A stretch of DNA of 64,000 bases from Fimbriimonadaceae bacterium (GCA_019454125.1 CP075365.1:924218-988217); one strand, 5' to 3'; shown: positions 35,586 to 43,880, counted from the stretch's first letter. Notes: generated from the sequence alone by a model not told the origin. Made by a program: numbers and translations.

Positions 35586-36587
35586 TTAGCGTCGAGCAGT
35601 GGTTCGGCTCTTCTCGTGAGGGTATCTCTTCTGGAACTGGGCGTTCAGACTGCCAAATGCCTTCGCGGTGCCTGGGAGCAGCGTCACTCTCCCGCCTTTG
35701 ATCGAGGCAGGCAGCATTTCGACCCCTTCGCAGACGCGGTCTCGAAAACGGAGGCGGGCTACCGCGGTATGGGCGGGTAGGGGAGAGACGGCGTTGCCCA
35801 TCGAATAAAGAATGGGTTTGCCCTGGAAGAACTCGTAGGGTTGCAGAACGTGCGGGTGGGCACCGATCACCGCGTCGGCCCCGGCCCGGACGAACGCTCG
35901 GCCCAGTTCCACCTGATAGGGTTTAGGCAAGGTCTTGCGCTCATCGCCCCAGTGCAGCGCGACGATAACGAGGTCCGCCTGCCTCCGTGCGTTTTGAACA
36001 ATCGTTCGGAGCCGCGCTTCTTGCCTTGCGCCCACGGTGCCGCCCAGGTCGAGCGTGGCGATCCCTGCCGTGTCCTGGGTCGCAGGGCCACACTTCCAGA
36101 GCGCCGAGGTCGAGACGAATGCGAGGTAAGAGACGAAGGCGACGCGGGGGCCGTTTGGAGCCTTGAGCACGGCGGCGCGCTCCGCTTCCGCCAGGTTGCG
36201 TCCTGCGCCGCACCACTTCACCTTGTTTTGGTCGAGCAACCGCAGCATCTCGTCGAGCCCTGCCTTGCCGTAGTCCATCGCGTGGTTGTTGGCGAGACTC
36301 ACGACGTCGAAGCCGGCCTCGGCCAAAGGCTTCGCATGACCGGGGTCGGCCTTCAAGACGAACTGGGTGCGGGCTTTCAGCTCGGCCGCGTTCTTCCGGT
36401 TTGTGCTTGTCCGTGCCCGCGTCAGGGGGATCTCCAGGTTCGCATAGGCGATATCAGCCTGGCGAACCACGGGGGCGATCCCTTCAAAAGTCCGGCTGCT
36501 GGGCGTGACGGCGTTGAGCATCACGTCGCCGACGGCCACCATCGACCAGCTTTGGGCCAGCGCTAAGTAGGCGCCGAACACGGTCAT
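35586..36587 (-). CDS. CapA-family metallophosphatase-like protein
   Basis: 333 residues with a short signal region. MVAVGDVMLNA, DIAYANLEIPLT, FDVVSLANNHAMDYGKAGLDEML, LVIVALHWGDE and GADAVIGAHPHVLQPYEFFQGKPILYSMGN are the CapA/PgsA blocks; the Asp, Asn and His residues are metal ligands. The family is linked to poly-gamma-glutamate capsule and other wall work. Start ATG 36587 has TAAAAC 7 bp upstream. No other capsule gene is nearby. Confidence 0.85.
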   Translation of the reverse strand: MTVFGAYLALAQSWSMVAVGDVMLNAVTPSSRTFEGIAPVVRQADIAYANLEIPLTRARTSTNRKNAAELKARTQFVLKADPGHAKPLAEAGFDVVSLANNHAMDYGKAGLDEMLRLLDQNKVKWCGAGRNLAEAERAAVLKAPNGPRVAFVSYLAFVSTSALWKCGPATQDTAGIATLDLGGTVGARQEARLRTIVQNARRQADLVIVALHWGDERKTLPKPYQVELGRAFVRAGADAVIGAHPHVLQPYEFFQGKPILYSMGNAVSPLPAHTAVARLRFRDRVCEGVEMLPASIKGGRVTLLPGTAKAFGSLNAQFQKRYPHEKSRTTARR

Positions 36588-36594
36588 GCGGCAC

Positions 36595-36600
36595 GTTTTA
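36595..36600 (-). promoter_or_regulatory. Putative -10 box (TAAAAC) of the CapA-like gene
   Basis: TAAAAC preceded by TGG, ending 7 bp before ATG 36587. Confidence 0.35.
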
Positions 36601-36657
36601 CCAGCGAGCAGGCTTTCTAAATAGTCACAGAGCCTCGCGAGGGATAGCCACCGCCCC

Positions 36658-36761
36658 TATCCGACGGAGTGTTCGAGGCTGACTGCGAGAAGCTTTTGCG
36701 CCTCGACCGCGAACTCCATCGGAAGCTCGCGGAAGACGTCTTTGCAGGAGCCGCTGACGAT
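36658..36761 (-). pseudogene. Fragment of the 3' end of sufB
   Basis: 36667-36761 matches 39420-39514 at 93 of 95 bases. On the minus strand it reads [18 protein letters not shown] and on to LEHSVG and a stop, the C-terminus of SufB. The last codons differ only silently from the intact gene (TCC/TCG, GTC/GTA) and the stop is TAG, not TAA. The rest of sufB is missing here. Confidence 0.88.
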
Positions 36762-36945
36762 TCTGTCCGCTCCTGCGCTAATCCTGGTCTAGATCGGACT
36801 TTCCACCCGCACGTAGTCCGCTAAGGCCAGCTCAAGGCGCTTGGCCCCCCGTCCCTCTCCCCATCCGTACGCCGCAATTGGGCCAGGCTCTCCCACAAAA
36901 TTCGCCTTCCCCAGCGGGACCTGAGAATTCTCTTGAAACGGGTTC

Positions 36946-37428
36946 GTGGAGTCGTCCCTTACCCCCGTCGTGAAACAGAAAAAGCTGATCGCTCTCGGAA
37001 TCGCGATCCCCGCCGCAGCTATCTGCTGGGCGCTTTTCCGCCCCGAGCTGCTCTTCGTCAACCAGGAAGTAAACGAGAAACTAGCGGTTGACAAGATTCT
37101 CGCCTCGGGAAGCTTTGACTCGTATGCCCACGAGACCAAGGGCACGGCAAAGTTGGTCGAATCGGACGGAACCCACTATCTTCGACTGGACGGCTTCCAC
37201 ACCTCGAACGGCCCCGACGTCCGCGTCTACCTTGTGAAGGATAGCGACGCAGGAAAGGGCGCGAACGCCGGCAACTACGTCGACCTCGGCTCGATCAAGG
37301 GCAACATCGGATCGCAAAACTACAAGATTCCCTCGACGATTAACCCAGGGGAGATCAAGTCGATCGCCATCTGGTGCAAACGGTTCAACGTAGGATTTGG
37401 AGGTGCGACTCTGACGAAGGCTCAATGA
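36946..37428 (+). CDS. DM13-domain membrane-anchored protein
   Basis: 160 residues from GTG 36946 (GTG 36970 possible). A single helix near the N-terminus (LIALGIAIPAAAICWALF) anchors or exports it. The DM13 domain follows: SGSFDSYAHETKGTAKLVES, LRLDGFHTSNGPDVRVYLV and IAIWCKRFNVGFGGATL, with the near-invariant cysteine. DM13 is proposed to act in redox or electron transfer. It is first of three DM13-like genes that precede an ECF sigma gene. Confidence 0.82.
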   Translation: MESSLTPVVKQKKLIALGIAIPAAAICWALFRPELLFVNQEVNEKLAVDKILASGSFDSYAHETKGTAKLVESDGTHYLRLDGFHTSNGPDVRVYLVKDSDAGKGANAGNYVDLGSIKGNIGSQNYKIPSTINPGEIKSIAIWCKRFNVGFGGATLTKAQ

Positions 37429-37473
37429 ATACCACTCTCGCGACTTGACGTCCATCTAGCACGAACGACCCAT

Positions 37474-37878
37474 ATGCACACCACCACGAAATCCTCACTC
37501 GTCCTTCTCGCCTTGACCACGACCCTATCCGCCTTTGCCGCGAACGACATCACGGTGACGAGCGGCAAGTTCCAGGGCTCGACCAGCCTCTCTGGAACCG
37601 CGTCCGTCGTCGAGCGAAACGACAAGCGGTTCCTCGACTTTAAATGGTCCAAGGCCCCCGTCAAGACCGTAAAGTTTCGCCTAGTCAAGAAAGAATCGCT
37701 CTCGACCGGTGCCTTCCCGACCGGCGTGGAGTTTGTCGAACTTGGCACGACGACCACGAGCGTACCCATCTCCAAGTCGCTCGACGTCTGGCTCTACCGC
37801 TCCGTCGCCGCGATCGACGCCAAAGGCAACGTGATCGCTTTCGCCAACCTCCGCTCGGCCCAAGAGAAGGGTCGCTAG
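37474..37878 (+). CDS. Secreted DM13-like protein lacking the cysteine
   Basis: 134 residues with a signal peptide (SSLVLLALTTTLSAFA). The DM13 pattern is visible (SGKFQGSTSLSGTASVVERN, KRFLDFKW, then VWLYRSVAAIDAKGNVIAFANL), but the IWC motif has become VWLYRS, so the redox cysteine is gone. It lies 45 bp after the first DM13 gene. The 10-bp repeat array follows the stop. Confidence 0.65.
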   Translation: MHTTTKSSLVLLALTTTLSAFAANDITVTSGKFQGSTSLSGTASVVERNDKRFLDFKWSKAPVKTVKFRLVKKESLSTGAFPTGVEFVELGTTTTSVPISKSLDVWLYRSVAAIDAKGNVIAFANLRSAQEKGR

Positions 37879-37910
37879 GAGACACCCGCTAAGGGACCCC
37901 CACCAATCCA

Positions 37911-38040
37911 AAACAACCCAAGACAACCCAAACCAACCCGAACCAACCCGAACCAACCCGAACCAACCCGAACCAACCCGAACCAACCCGAACCAACCCG
38001 AACCAACCCGAACCAACCCGAACCAACCCGAACAACCCCA
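37911..38040 (+). repeat. Tandem array of the 10-mer AACCAACCCG
   Basis: Ten perfect, in-register copies fill 37931-38030. Two diverged copies precede them (37911-37930) and one follows (38031-38040). The array ends 5 bp before ATG 38046. The minus strand reads CGGGTTGGTT and is G-quadruplex-prone. The period equals about one DNA turn. The minus-strand reading frames over it code only repeated VRVGSGWFGL and are artefacts. Confidence 0.97.
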
Positions 38041-38045
38041 ACTCA

Positions 38046-38489
38046 ATGAAACTCAACACGATCACCCTCATTGCCGCTGCTGCGACTCTCTTCGCCGCCG
38101 TCCCGTCCGTTAGCTATGCGAGCTCCGTGCTTGCAAGCCCCTCACCGACCGTTTTCGCTCCGTCCTACCACGAGGCCAAGACTTCGATGTTCAAGGGCAT
38201 AGAAGTCAACAAGGGTCACGCCATGCTCGTCCATAAGGAGAACAAGCATTTCTTAAAGGTCAGCGACGACTTCCAGATTCCGAACTCGCCGGCGCCGCAC
38301 TGGCAGGTCGTCGATTCGATGGGCAACACTTACCTGCTCAACCAGCTGAAGATTGTCGGTGAAAAGACGAACCGACAGATCGAACTCCCCGGCTACATCA
38401 AGGACGTCAAGTACGTGCAGATCTGGTGCTCCTTCGCTGAGGTCCTCTTGGGCGAAGCGTCCTTCGCCGAGGCCCAAAAGGTCAACTAA
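38046..38489 (+). CDS. Secreted DM13-like protein downstream of the repeat array
   Basis: 147 residues with a signal peptide (LNTITLIAAAATLFAAVPSVSYA). The DM13-like core is FKGIEVNKGHAMLVHKEN, FLKVSDDFQIPNSPAPHWQVV and VQIWCSFAEVLLGEASF, with the cysteine kept. No Shine-Dalgarno sequence is seen: the bases before the ATG are C- and A-rich repeat. The ECF sigma gene starts 24 bp after the stop. Confidence 0.72.
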   Translation: MKLNTITLIAAAATLFAAVPSVSYASSVLASPSPTVFAPSYHEAKTSMFKGIEVNKGHAMLVHKENKHFLKVSDDFQIPNSPAPHWQVVDSMGNTYLLNQLKIVGEKTNRQIELPGYIKDVKYVQIWCSFAEVLLGEASFAEAQKVN

Positions 38490-38513
38490 GGGCCTAAGAG
38501 CCACCAAGACGCC

Positions 38514-39023
38514 ATGACTAGCATCCTTGACCGTCGCGAATCCTTCGAACAGGTGGCACTTCGCGAGGTCGAGGTCCTCTACCGCGTGGCAAAACGCCTG
38601 ACACTGAACAGTAACGACGCCGAAGACCTTGTCGGCCAGACGATGCTCAACGCAGCGAAAAACTGGCAGGCTTTCGACGGCCGTCATGCGAGGAGTTGGC
38701 TCATTCGGATCCTCCGGAACGAGTGGAACCAGCTCCTACGCAAGAGAAAAGTGCGCCAAGAGGTCGACATGGAGTCGATCTCCGAGCCGAGCGAAGAGGG
38801 CTTCTGGCAGAAGGTCGAAGTCCGACTGGACGTCGAGACGATCCTGGTCGCGCTTGACACGATCGGCGAGGACTACCGCGCCGCGATCACGCTGTGCGAC
38901 GTCGAAGAGATGGACTACGCCGAGGCGGCCATCGCCCTCGACATCCCCCAGGCGACTCTTCGCACGCGGCTCCACCGCGGGCGCAAGCAACTTCAGGCGA
39001 AGTTGGTGAGTCTTAGACCGTAA
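38514..39023 (+). CDS. ECF-type RNA polymerase sigma factor
   Basis: 169 residues. Region 2 is AEDLVGQTMLNAAKNWQAFDGRHARSWL..ILRNEW (about 35-70) and region 4 is YRAAITLCDVEEMDYAEAAIALDIPQATLRTRLHRGRKQL (about 120-165). ECF factors direct polymerase to small stress or envelope regulons. The next gene is a likely zinc-finger anti-sigma factor. The DM13-like genes just upstream are its likely targets, though no matching promoter pair was identified. Confidence 0.9.
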   Translation: MTSILDRRESFEQVALREVEVLYRVAKRLTLNSNDAEDLVGQTMLNAAKNWQAFDGRHARSWLIRILRNEWNQLLRKRKVRQEVDMESISEPSEEGFWQKVEVRLDVETILVALDTIGEDYRAAITLCDVEEMDYAEAAIALDIPQATLRTRLHRGRKQLQAKLVSLRP

Positions 39024-39039
39024 AATAGGAGAAACGCAG

Positions 39040-39291
39040 ATGAGCTTTCACAAGACAGAAGGGCCCCCCTGCCGGCACATGGAGTCGTTGCTCCAGGAAG
39101 TCGCCGATGGCCACGCGAAGGGCTTGCGCCGATGGTACGCGGTCGCCCACGCCACCCGGTGCGTCCGCTGCGGCTCGTTTCTACAGCGCCTCAGCCTTTC
39201 GCTGCAGGTTCTCAGGGCCGCAAAGCAGTCTTCCGGCGACCCCGAGGCCGTCGATCGCCTGAGCGCAAAGATCCGTTCCCTCTCCAGCTAG
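39040..39291 (+). CDS. Putative soluble zinc-finger anti-sigma factor
   Basis: 83 residues. HATRCVRCG is an HxxxCxxC motif and CRH lies 30 residues earlier, as in ZAS-type anti-sigma factors. There is no membrane helix, so it would sense a cytoplasmic signal, perhaps thiol oxidation or zinc loss. AGGAG lies 8 bp before ATG 39040, a proper ribosome site. The pairing with the ECF gene 16 bp upstream is the main argument. Confidence 0.72.
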   Translation: MSFHKTEGPPCRHMESLLQEVADGHAKGLRRWYAVAHATRCVRCGSFLQRLSLSLQVLRAAKQSSGDPEAVDRLSAKIRSLSS

Positions 39292-39409
39292 CAACGAGTT
39301 TCGCTCTTCCCGAAGCGCGAGTTCGAGTAAGACGCTTTCGACCGGTACGCCCCAGCTAACTTGGAACGTATCAATCGCCATTGCGGCCAGCGCCTGGAGA
39401 ATAGTGCCC

Positions 39410-40963
39410 TTATCCTACCGAGTGCTCGAGGCTGACTGCGAGAAGCTTTTGCGCCTCGACCGCGAACTCCATCGGAAGCTCGCGGAAGACGTCTTTGCAG
39501 AAGCCGCTGACGATCATGTTGACCGCGTCCTCCTCGCTGATGCCTCGCTGGGCGAGGTAGAAGAGCTGGTCTTCGCCAATCTTGGACGTGGTCGCCTCGT
39601 GCTCCATCTTGGCCGTGTTGTTCTTGACCTCGATGTACGGGAACGTGTGGGCGCCGCAACGGTCGCCCATAAGCATGGAGTCGCACACGCTGTAGTTGCG
39701 GGCGCCGTCCGCACCGGCGTTGATCTTCACCAAGCCCCGGTAGGTGTTCTGGCCGTTCCCGGCGCTGATCCCCTTCGACACGATGGTCGACCGGGTGCGC
39801 TTGCCGATATGGATCATCTTGGTGCCCGTATCGGCCTGCTGCTTGTTGGCGGTCAGGGCGACGCTGTAAAACTCGCCCACGCTGTCGTCACCTTTTAGGA
39901 TCACGCTGGGGTACTTCCAGGTGATGGCGCTGCCGGTCTCGACCTGCGTCCACGTGATCTTGGCCCCGCTTTCGCGGCAGATGCCCCGCTTTGTGACGAA
40001 GTTGAAGATGCCGCCCTTGCCGGTGTGGGGGTCGCCCGGGTACCAGTTCTGGACGGTCGAATACTTAATGGTGGCGTCCTTAAGCGCAACGAGCTCGACC
40101 ACGGCGGCGTGGAGTTGGTTCTCATCGCGGCGGGGGGCGGTGCAGCCCTCGAGGTAGCTCACATAAGCGCCCTCTTCGGCGATGATGAGGGTGCGCTCGA
40201 ACTGGCCGGTGTTCTCGGCGTTGATGCGGAAATATGTGGAGAGCTCCATCGGGCAGCGCGTGTTCTTCGGAATGAACACGAACGAGCCGTCGCTGAAGAC
40301 GGCGCTGTTCAGGGTCGCGAAGTAGTTGTCGCTGTAAGGGACGACGGAGCCGAGGTACTCCCGGATGAGCTCGGGGTAATCGCGGATGGCCTCACTGATC
40401 GAGCAGAAAAGCACTCCCGCCTTCTTAAGCTCTTCCTTGAACGTCGTGACTACTGAGACGGAGTCGAACACGGCGTCGATGGCAACGCCGCCGCTAGGCG
40501 GTTGGCCGTTGGCGGTTGGCTGTCCAGCGGCGTGGGCCTCGGCCGCGCCCCGCACGTTCAGCAAGATCTCTTGCTCACGCAGCGGGATGCCCAGCTTCTC
40601 AAACGTGCGGACCAGTTCCGGGTCAGCCTCGTCGATCGAGTTCAAGACCGGCTTCTTTTTCGGCGCGGAGTAGTAGCTGATGGACTGGAGGTCGGGGAGC
40701 TCGTAGCCCACGTTCGGCCACTTCGGATAGGGCATGGTGGCGAGGTGCCGGAACGCCTTCAGCCGCCATTCCAGCATCCAATCGGGCTCGCCTTTCTTGG
40801 CGCTGATGAAGCGGACGGTGTCTTCGCTGAGGCCGGGCGGAAGGGTGTCCGCCTCGACGTCGCTGACGAATCCCCACTGGTACTCCCGCTCGGCGACGTG
40901 CTCTAGAAGGGCGTCGTCGTCCATTCCCTCGGTTTGCTTGTCCAGATGGTCAGAGATCGCCAT
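39410..40963 (-). CDS. sufB: Fe-S cluster assembly scaffold SufB
   Basis: 517 residues, slightly longer than usual (about 470-480). SufB is the scaffold for iron-sulfur cluster assembly. Conserved blocks: [75 protein letters not shown] and [21 protein letters not shown]. An Ala/Pro/Gly-rich insertion ([21 protein letters not shown], about 147-167) is encoded by repetitive DNA. sufC and sufD are not adjacent. TATAGT lies 10 bp before the ATG. A 95-bp copy of its 3' end lies 2.7 kb away. Confidence 0.96.
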   Translation of the reverse strand: MAISDHLDKQTEGMDDDALLEHVAEREYQWGFVSDVEADTLPPGLSEDTVRFISAKKGEPDWMLEWRLKAFRHLATMPYPKWPNVGYELPDLQSISYYSAPKKKPVLNSIDEADPELVRTFEKLGIPLREQEILLNVRGAAEAHAAGQPTANGQPPSGGVAIDAVFDSVSVVTTFKEELKKAGVLFCSISEAIRDYPELIREYLGSVVPYSDNYFATLNSAVFSDGSFVFIPKNTRCPMELSTYFRINAENTGQFERTLIIAEEGAYVSYLEGCTAPRRDENQLHAAVVELVALKDATIKYSTVQNWYPGDPHTGKGGIFNFVTKRGICRESGAKITWTQVETGSAITWKYPSVILKGDDSVGEFYSVALTANKQQADTGTKMIHIGKRTRSTIVSKGISAGNGQNTYRGLVKINAGADGARNYSVCDSMLMGDRCGAHTFPYIEVKNNTAKMEHEATTSKIGEDQLFYLAQRGISEEDAVNMIVSGFCKDVFRELPMEFAVEAQKLLAVSLEHSVG

Positions 40964-40973
40964 AGTCCCTGCT

Positions 40974-40979
40974 ACTATA
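40974..40979 (-). promoter_or_regulatory. -10 box of sufB (TATAGT)
   Basis: TATAGT ends 10 bp before ATG 40963. The short leader contains AGGGA, so it may work with or without a ribosome site. Confidence 0.45.
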
Positions 40980-41120
40980 CGCGCCCCTGCGTCAAACCTC
41001 CCGGAAGTTGAGCCTAAATGTCGGTCGGAGACGGCCGCAGGGCCTACAGCTCATTACGGGGCCAGACCGTTTATCGGCGTTTCTATTCTTACGGGCTGCA
41101 TAGGGCCCAGGAAAAAGTTA

Positions 41121-42275
41121 ATGCTGAAGAAAGGTTGGCCACTGGCCCTTATCGCGTTCCTCATCGCCGGATGCGGCGAGGGCTCCGGCCCCATCGCAAA
41201 GGGGGATGCAAAGCGAGCAGAGCCCAAGACGGTGGCGGTAGCGAAGCAGGACATCGTCGGATACGAGTTTTTTGACGGTGAGCTCATGACGCCTCCGGAC
41301 GCTCAAGCGGTCATTACCTCCCCCTACGACACGCGCGTCGAAGAGGTCGTCTCAGCCGTTGGCAACCCGGTGAACCGGGGAGAGACACTCATCAAGCTCC
41401 AGATCCCGGGGGTCGACTCGGCAAAGGCGAACGCCAAGGCAGGCGCCGCGTCGGCCGAAGCGGCGTATGAAGCCGAGAGGGCGCAAGTGTCACAGCCACT
41501 TCGGGATGCTCGAAAGCACCTTGAGGAAGCCCGGGCGAACGAGAAGGCGGGGCGCGATGCGGCCGCGGCGGGCGAGACAGTGGACCTCGAGGCCCTGACG
41601 GTGGAGCGCAAGGCCGCGGAATCCGAAGTCGCCCGGCTCCAGGCGGAAGTCAATGCGACCCTACAGCCGAGCAAGTCGGCCGTCCGTGCCGCCCAAACCG
41701 ACCTAGAATTGGCCAAAGAGGCTGAGGAGAAGGGAATTCTTCGATCGCCGATCGGAGGCTACATCGTCGCAATGGATGCCAAGCCCGGTCTCGACGCGAA
41801 AGCAAAACAGGTTCTCGCGACCGTCGTGAATCCCAGCCAGCTCAGGGTCAAGGGCAAAGTCCCTCCCGAGATGAAGGACATGGTCAAGGAAGGCACCGAC
41901 GTCGTCGTAACGATGGTGGGTGCAGAAAAGCCCCTGCTCGGCCGCGTGCTTTCGGTTTCCGTCCTCCCTCCTGTGGGCGACAGTGGAACGAGCCCGGGCT
42001 ACGAAGCGGTGATCCGTTTCCGGGATATCAAGGGCGCGATAAGTCCGAGTAAGGTCACGGGCATCGGCGTGAAAACAGGAACGGCAGACGACGTCCTTGT
42101 CGTTCCGGTCGGCGCTATCCACAATAAGGACGGCGAAAAGTACGTCGAGGTCAAGCGAGGCAACGACTGGGTCAGCACGCCCGTCGAGACCGGATTGTCA
42201 GACGGCGCCCTCATTGAGGTCAAGATGGGCCTCAAGGAAGGCGACATGGTTCGCTTCTTCCCAGAGACCGAGTGA
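41121..42275 (+). CDS. Membrane-fusion (HlyD/RND adaptor-like) lipoprotein
   Basis: 384 residues. The lipobox IAGC near residue 18 makes it a lipoprotein. A biotinyl-lipoyl-like part (AVITSPYDTRVEEVVSAVGNPVNRGETLIKLQ) encloses a long helical hairpin rich in Ala and Glu (about 95-215). It then continues with GILRSPIGGYIVAMDAKPGLDAKA and beta-barrel strands. This is the layout of periplasmic adaptors of efflux systems. No pump or outer-membrane channel gene is adjacent, so the substrate is unknown. AGGA precedes the ATG. It is divergent from sufB. Confidence 0.82.
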   Translation: MLKKGWPLALIAFLIAGCGEGSGPIAKGDAKRAEPKTVAVAKQDIVGYEFFDGELMTPPDAQAVITSPYDTRVEEVVSAVGNPVNRGETLIKLQIPGVDSAKANAKAGAASAEAAYEAERAQVSQPLRDARKHLEEARANEKAGRDAAAAGETVDLEALTVERKAAESEVARLQAEVNATLQPSKSAVRAAQTDLELAKEAEEKGILRSPIGGYIVAMDAKPGLDAKAKQVLATVVNPSQLRVKGKVPPEMKDMVKEGTDVVVTMVGAEKPLLGRVLSVSVLPPVGDSGTSPGYEAVIRFRDIKGAISPSKVTGIGVKTGTADDVLVVPVGAIHNKDGEKYVEVKRGNDWVSTPVETGLSDGALIEVKMGLKEGDMVRFFPETE

Positions 42276-42282
42276 AACGAAT

Positions 42283-42315
42283 CCGGGGGCCAGCGATAAC
42301 GCCGGCCCCCGGTTT
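42283..42315 (+). terminator. Strong hairpin terminator after the adaptor gene
   Basis: CCGGGGGCC (42283-42291) pairs with GGCCCCCGG (42304-42312), extended inside by GCG/CGC, then TTTG. It may also stop the convergent gene that ends at 42327. Confidence 0.8.
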
Positions 42316-42326
42316 GTGGACCTCGA

Positions 42327-43670
42327 CTAGTTGCTGATCGTCCACGCGACCATGTCGGTCTCGTGGCACCAGTTGATGACGGCCGCGGGGCCGGTCTGGC
42401 GAATGGTGTAGCGGCAGCGGACGGCGCCGGCCGGGCCGACGTAACGCGCCAGGCTGCCGGTGGCGGTCAATTCGCGCTTCGTCATGACCGTATTGATCGC
42501 GTCGGACCGAACGTCGGTGGCGTCCCAGTTGTTCGTCACGAAGTTAAAGAGCTCGATCGTCTGGCGGAACGAGCCGGTGTGGAACATGCGGCTCGTGACC
42601 GACGTCTTGAGCGCGCTCGGGGAGGCCGTCGGCGATGTGCTGTTCACCTCGACGTTGACGGGCGGCTCTGCGAGGTTCTGCACGATGAACTTGCAGACGC
42701 GCAGCGAGTTGTTGTCCTCGGTCTGCAGGCTCTGAAGGTTGCCGGCGTCGACACGGCCGCGGCGGACCGTGAAGCTCTCCGGCTTGACCACGACCTCCGA
42801 CGATCCCGGGATCGTCACGTACTGCACGCCCGGAATGTTGCCGAAGTTCACTTGGCGCGGATCGCCCAGGTTGTCGCCGCCGCCAATGCCCGGCAGAACC
42901 TGGTTCGAAAGGAAGTCGAACCCATCGTTGAAGACGAAGACGCACAACCGGATGTCCCCGGTCGGGCTGCCCAGTTGGGTGAGCGGGATCTTCAGCTCGA
43001 TGCCGGTGGTCACCGCGTCGGTGACCGCCGTGTTCATCGTCCCGAGTCCGTCGGTCGCACCCGCGATGTTCGAGTTGTTGATCGTGCCGGCGACGCCGTT
43101 CGGGTTGTTGCCGCCCGTGAGCGTGCCGTTGCTGCCCGGCGTGGTGGAGCCGACATAGTAGGCGGTGCCACCGTTGGCGACCGTTTCAACCTGCGAAAAG
43201 TTGACGAAGACGCCGACCGGCGAACCCCCCGCGACAAAGCCCATCCAGCTGTCCGCCGCAAAACCGGCGTCGAACGTGAGGCCGTTCCCCGAGCCGTCGT
43301 CGCCGAACAGTTGGAAGCGGTTGAAGTCGACGTCCGGCAGACCGGCGGGCAAGCGGTTGTAACCTCCCGTCTTGTGGTCGAAGAAGAGCGAGACCTTGTT
43401 GTACACGCCGTTGTCCGCACCGACGTTGCCGCCGATGAAAAGGTAAAGGTCGGTCGCAGTCCGCACGTAGTAAACGTTATCGGCCTCTGAGCCGTTGGCG
43501 AAGTCGATCAGGCCCAAGTTGTTGTCGCCAAAGGCGGTCTGGGTGTCCTGGGCAGACGCCTTGACATAAACGGCGTCCCGCTGCCCATCGATCGTTGGAA
43601 TTTGGGCGAAGGCAGCGCCGCAAACCGTGAGGGCCAGCGACGCTATGAGAATGCGAGGAAAGTTGACCAT
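42327..43670 (-). CDS. Secreted two-domain protein A (CBM9/DOMON-like plus shared C-terminal domain)
   Basis: 447 residues. Signal peptide LIASLALTVCGAAFA. The N-terminal domain (about 23-290) begins PTIDGQRDAVYVKASAQDTQT and has VRTATDLYLFIGGNV, a CBM9/DOMON-like sugar- or haem-binding fold by pattern. The last 155 residues (FTVRRGRVDAGNLQSLQTED to WCHETDMVAWTIS) are the domain shared with the next three genes. It is the tandem paralogue of 43881-45191. A TGAATACGAATTC box lies 57 bp upstream of the start. Confidence 0.8.
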   Translation of the reverse strand: MVNFPRILIASLALTVCGAAFAQIPTIDGQRDAVYVKASAQDTQTAFGDNNLGLIDFANGSEADNVYYVRTATDLYLFIGGNVGADNGVYNKVSLFFDHKTGGYNRLPAGLPDVDFNRFQLFGDDGSGNGLTFDAGFAADSWMGFVAGGSPVGVFVNFSQVETVANGGTAYYVGSTTPGSNGTLTGGNNPNGVAGTINNSNIAGATDGLGTMNTAVTDAVTTGIELKIPLTQLGSPTGDIRLCVFVFNDGFDFLSNQVLPGIGGGDNLGDPRQVNFGNIPGVQYVTIPGSSEVVVKPESFTVRRGRVDAGNLQSLQTEDNNSLRVCKFIVQNLAEPPVNVEVNSTSPTASPSALKTSVTSRMFHTGSFRQTIELFNFVTNNWDATDVRSDAINTVMTKRELTATGSLARYVGPAGAVRCRYTIRQTGPAAVINWCHETDMVAWTISN

Positions 43671-43726
43671 ATGTTCTCCACTCTGAGGTTTTAAGGATTC
43701 TGGGAACCCGTCGCCTTACCGGCTTA

Positions 43727-43739
43727 TGAATACGAATTC
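43727..43739. promoter_or_regulatory. Shared box TGAATACGAATTC upstream of protein A
   Basis: Identical 13-mer at the same distance (56-57 bp) before both protein A and protein B starts. The core is GAAT-ACGA-ATTC, an inverted repeat. Confidence 0.55.
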
Positions 43740-43814
43740 CCATGGTGACGATACAACACTGGCCGCAAGAAAGAAAACCCTACCGGCAATTTCCAGCAGA
43801 GATATTTGCTGGTT

Positions 43815-43860
43815 CTTAATAAAAAGCGGCGCGCCCAGGGAGAATCCTGAGCGCGCCGCC
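43815..43860 (-). terminator. Rho-independent terminator after protein B
   Basis: On the minus strand a 9-bp GC stem (GCGGCGCGC/GCGCGCCGC, 43826-43859), extended by inner pairs, is followed by TTTTTATT. Confidence 0.88.
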
Positions 43861-43880
43861 CGCCTTGACGGGGTCGCCTT

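Larger units (their letters stand above)
36588..36945. other. Gene-free stretch containing gene remnants
   Basis: This 358-bp stretch holds the sufB 3' fragment. Upstream of it on the minus strand an open stretch (36789-36945) ends in RLELALADYVRVESPI and a stop; it could be the tail of a decayed gene. No intact gene was found. Confidence 0.5.

Noticed and set aside
36789-36945. Possible tail of a decayed gene on the minus strand
   Set aside because: The end RLELALADYVRVESPI looks protein-like but I cannot assign a family, so it is noted only within the gene-free stretch.
37911-38040. Possible CRISPR array
   Set aside because: The 10-mers are directly adjacent with no spacers and no cas genes are near; it is a simple tandem repeat.
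37681-38071. Minus-strand frames encoding repeated VRVGSGWFGL
   Set aside because: They are translations of the 10-bp DNA repeat and its flank; the plus strand has signal-peptide genes on both sides.
39181-39381. 66-codon minus frame beginning MAIDTFQVSWGVPVESVLLE
   Set aside because: It overlaps the anti-sigma gene for half its length and has no ribosome site. It could be a remnant, but the evidence is too thin.
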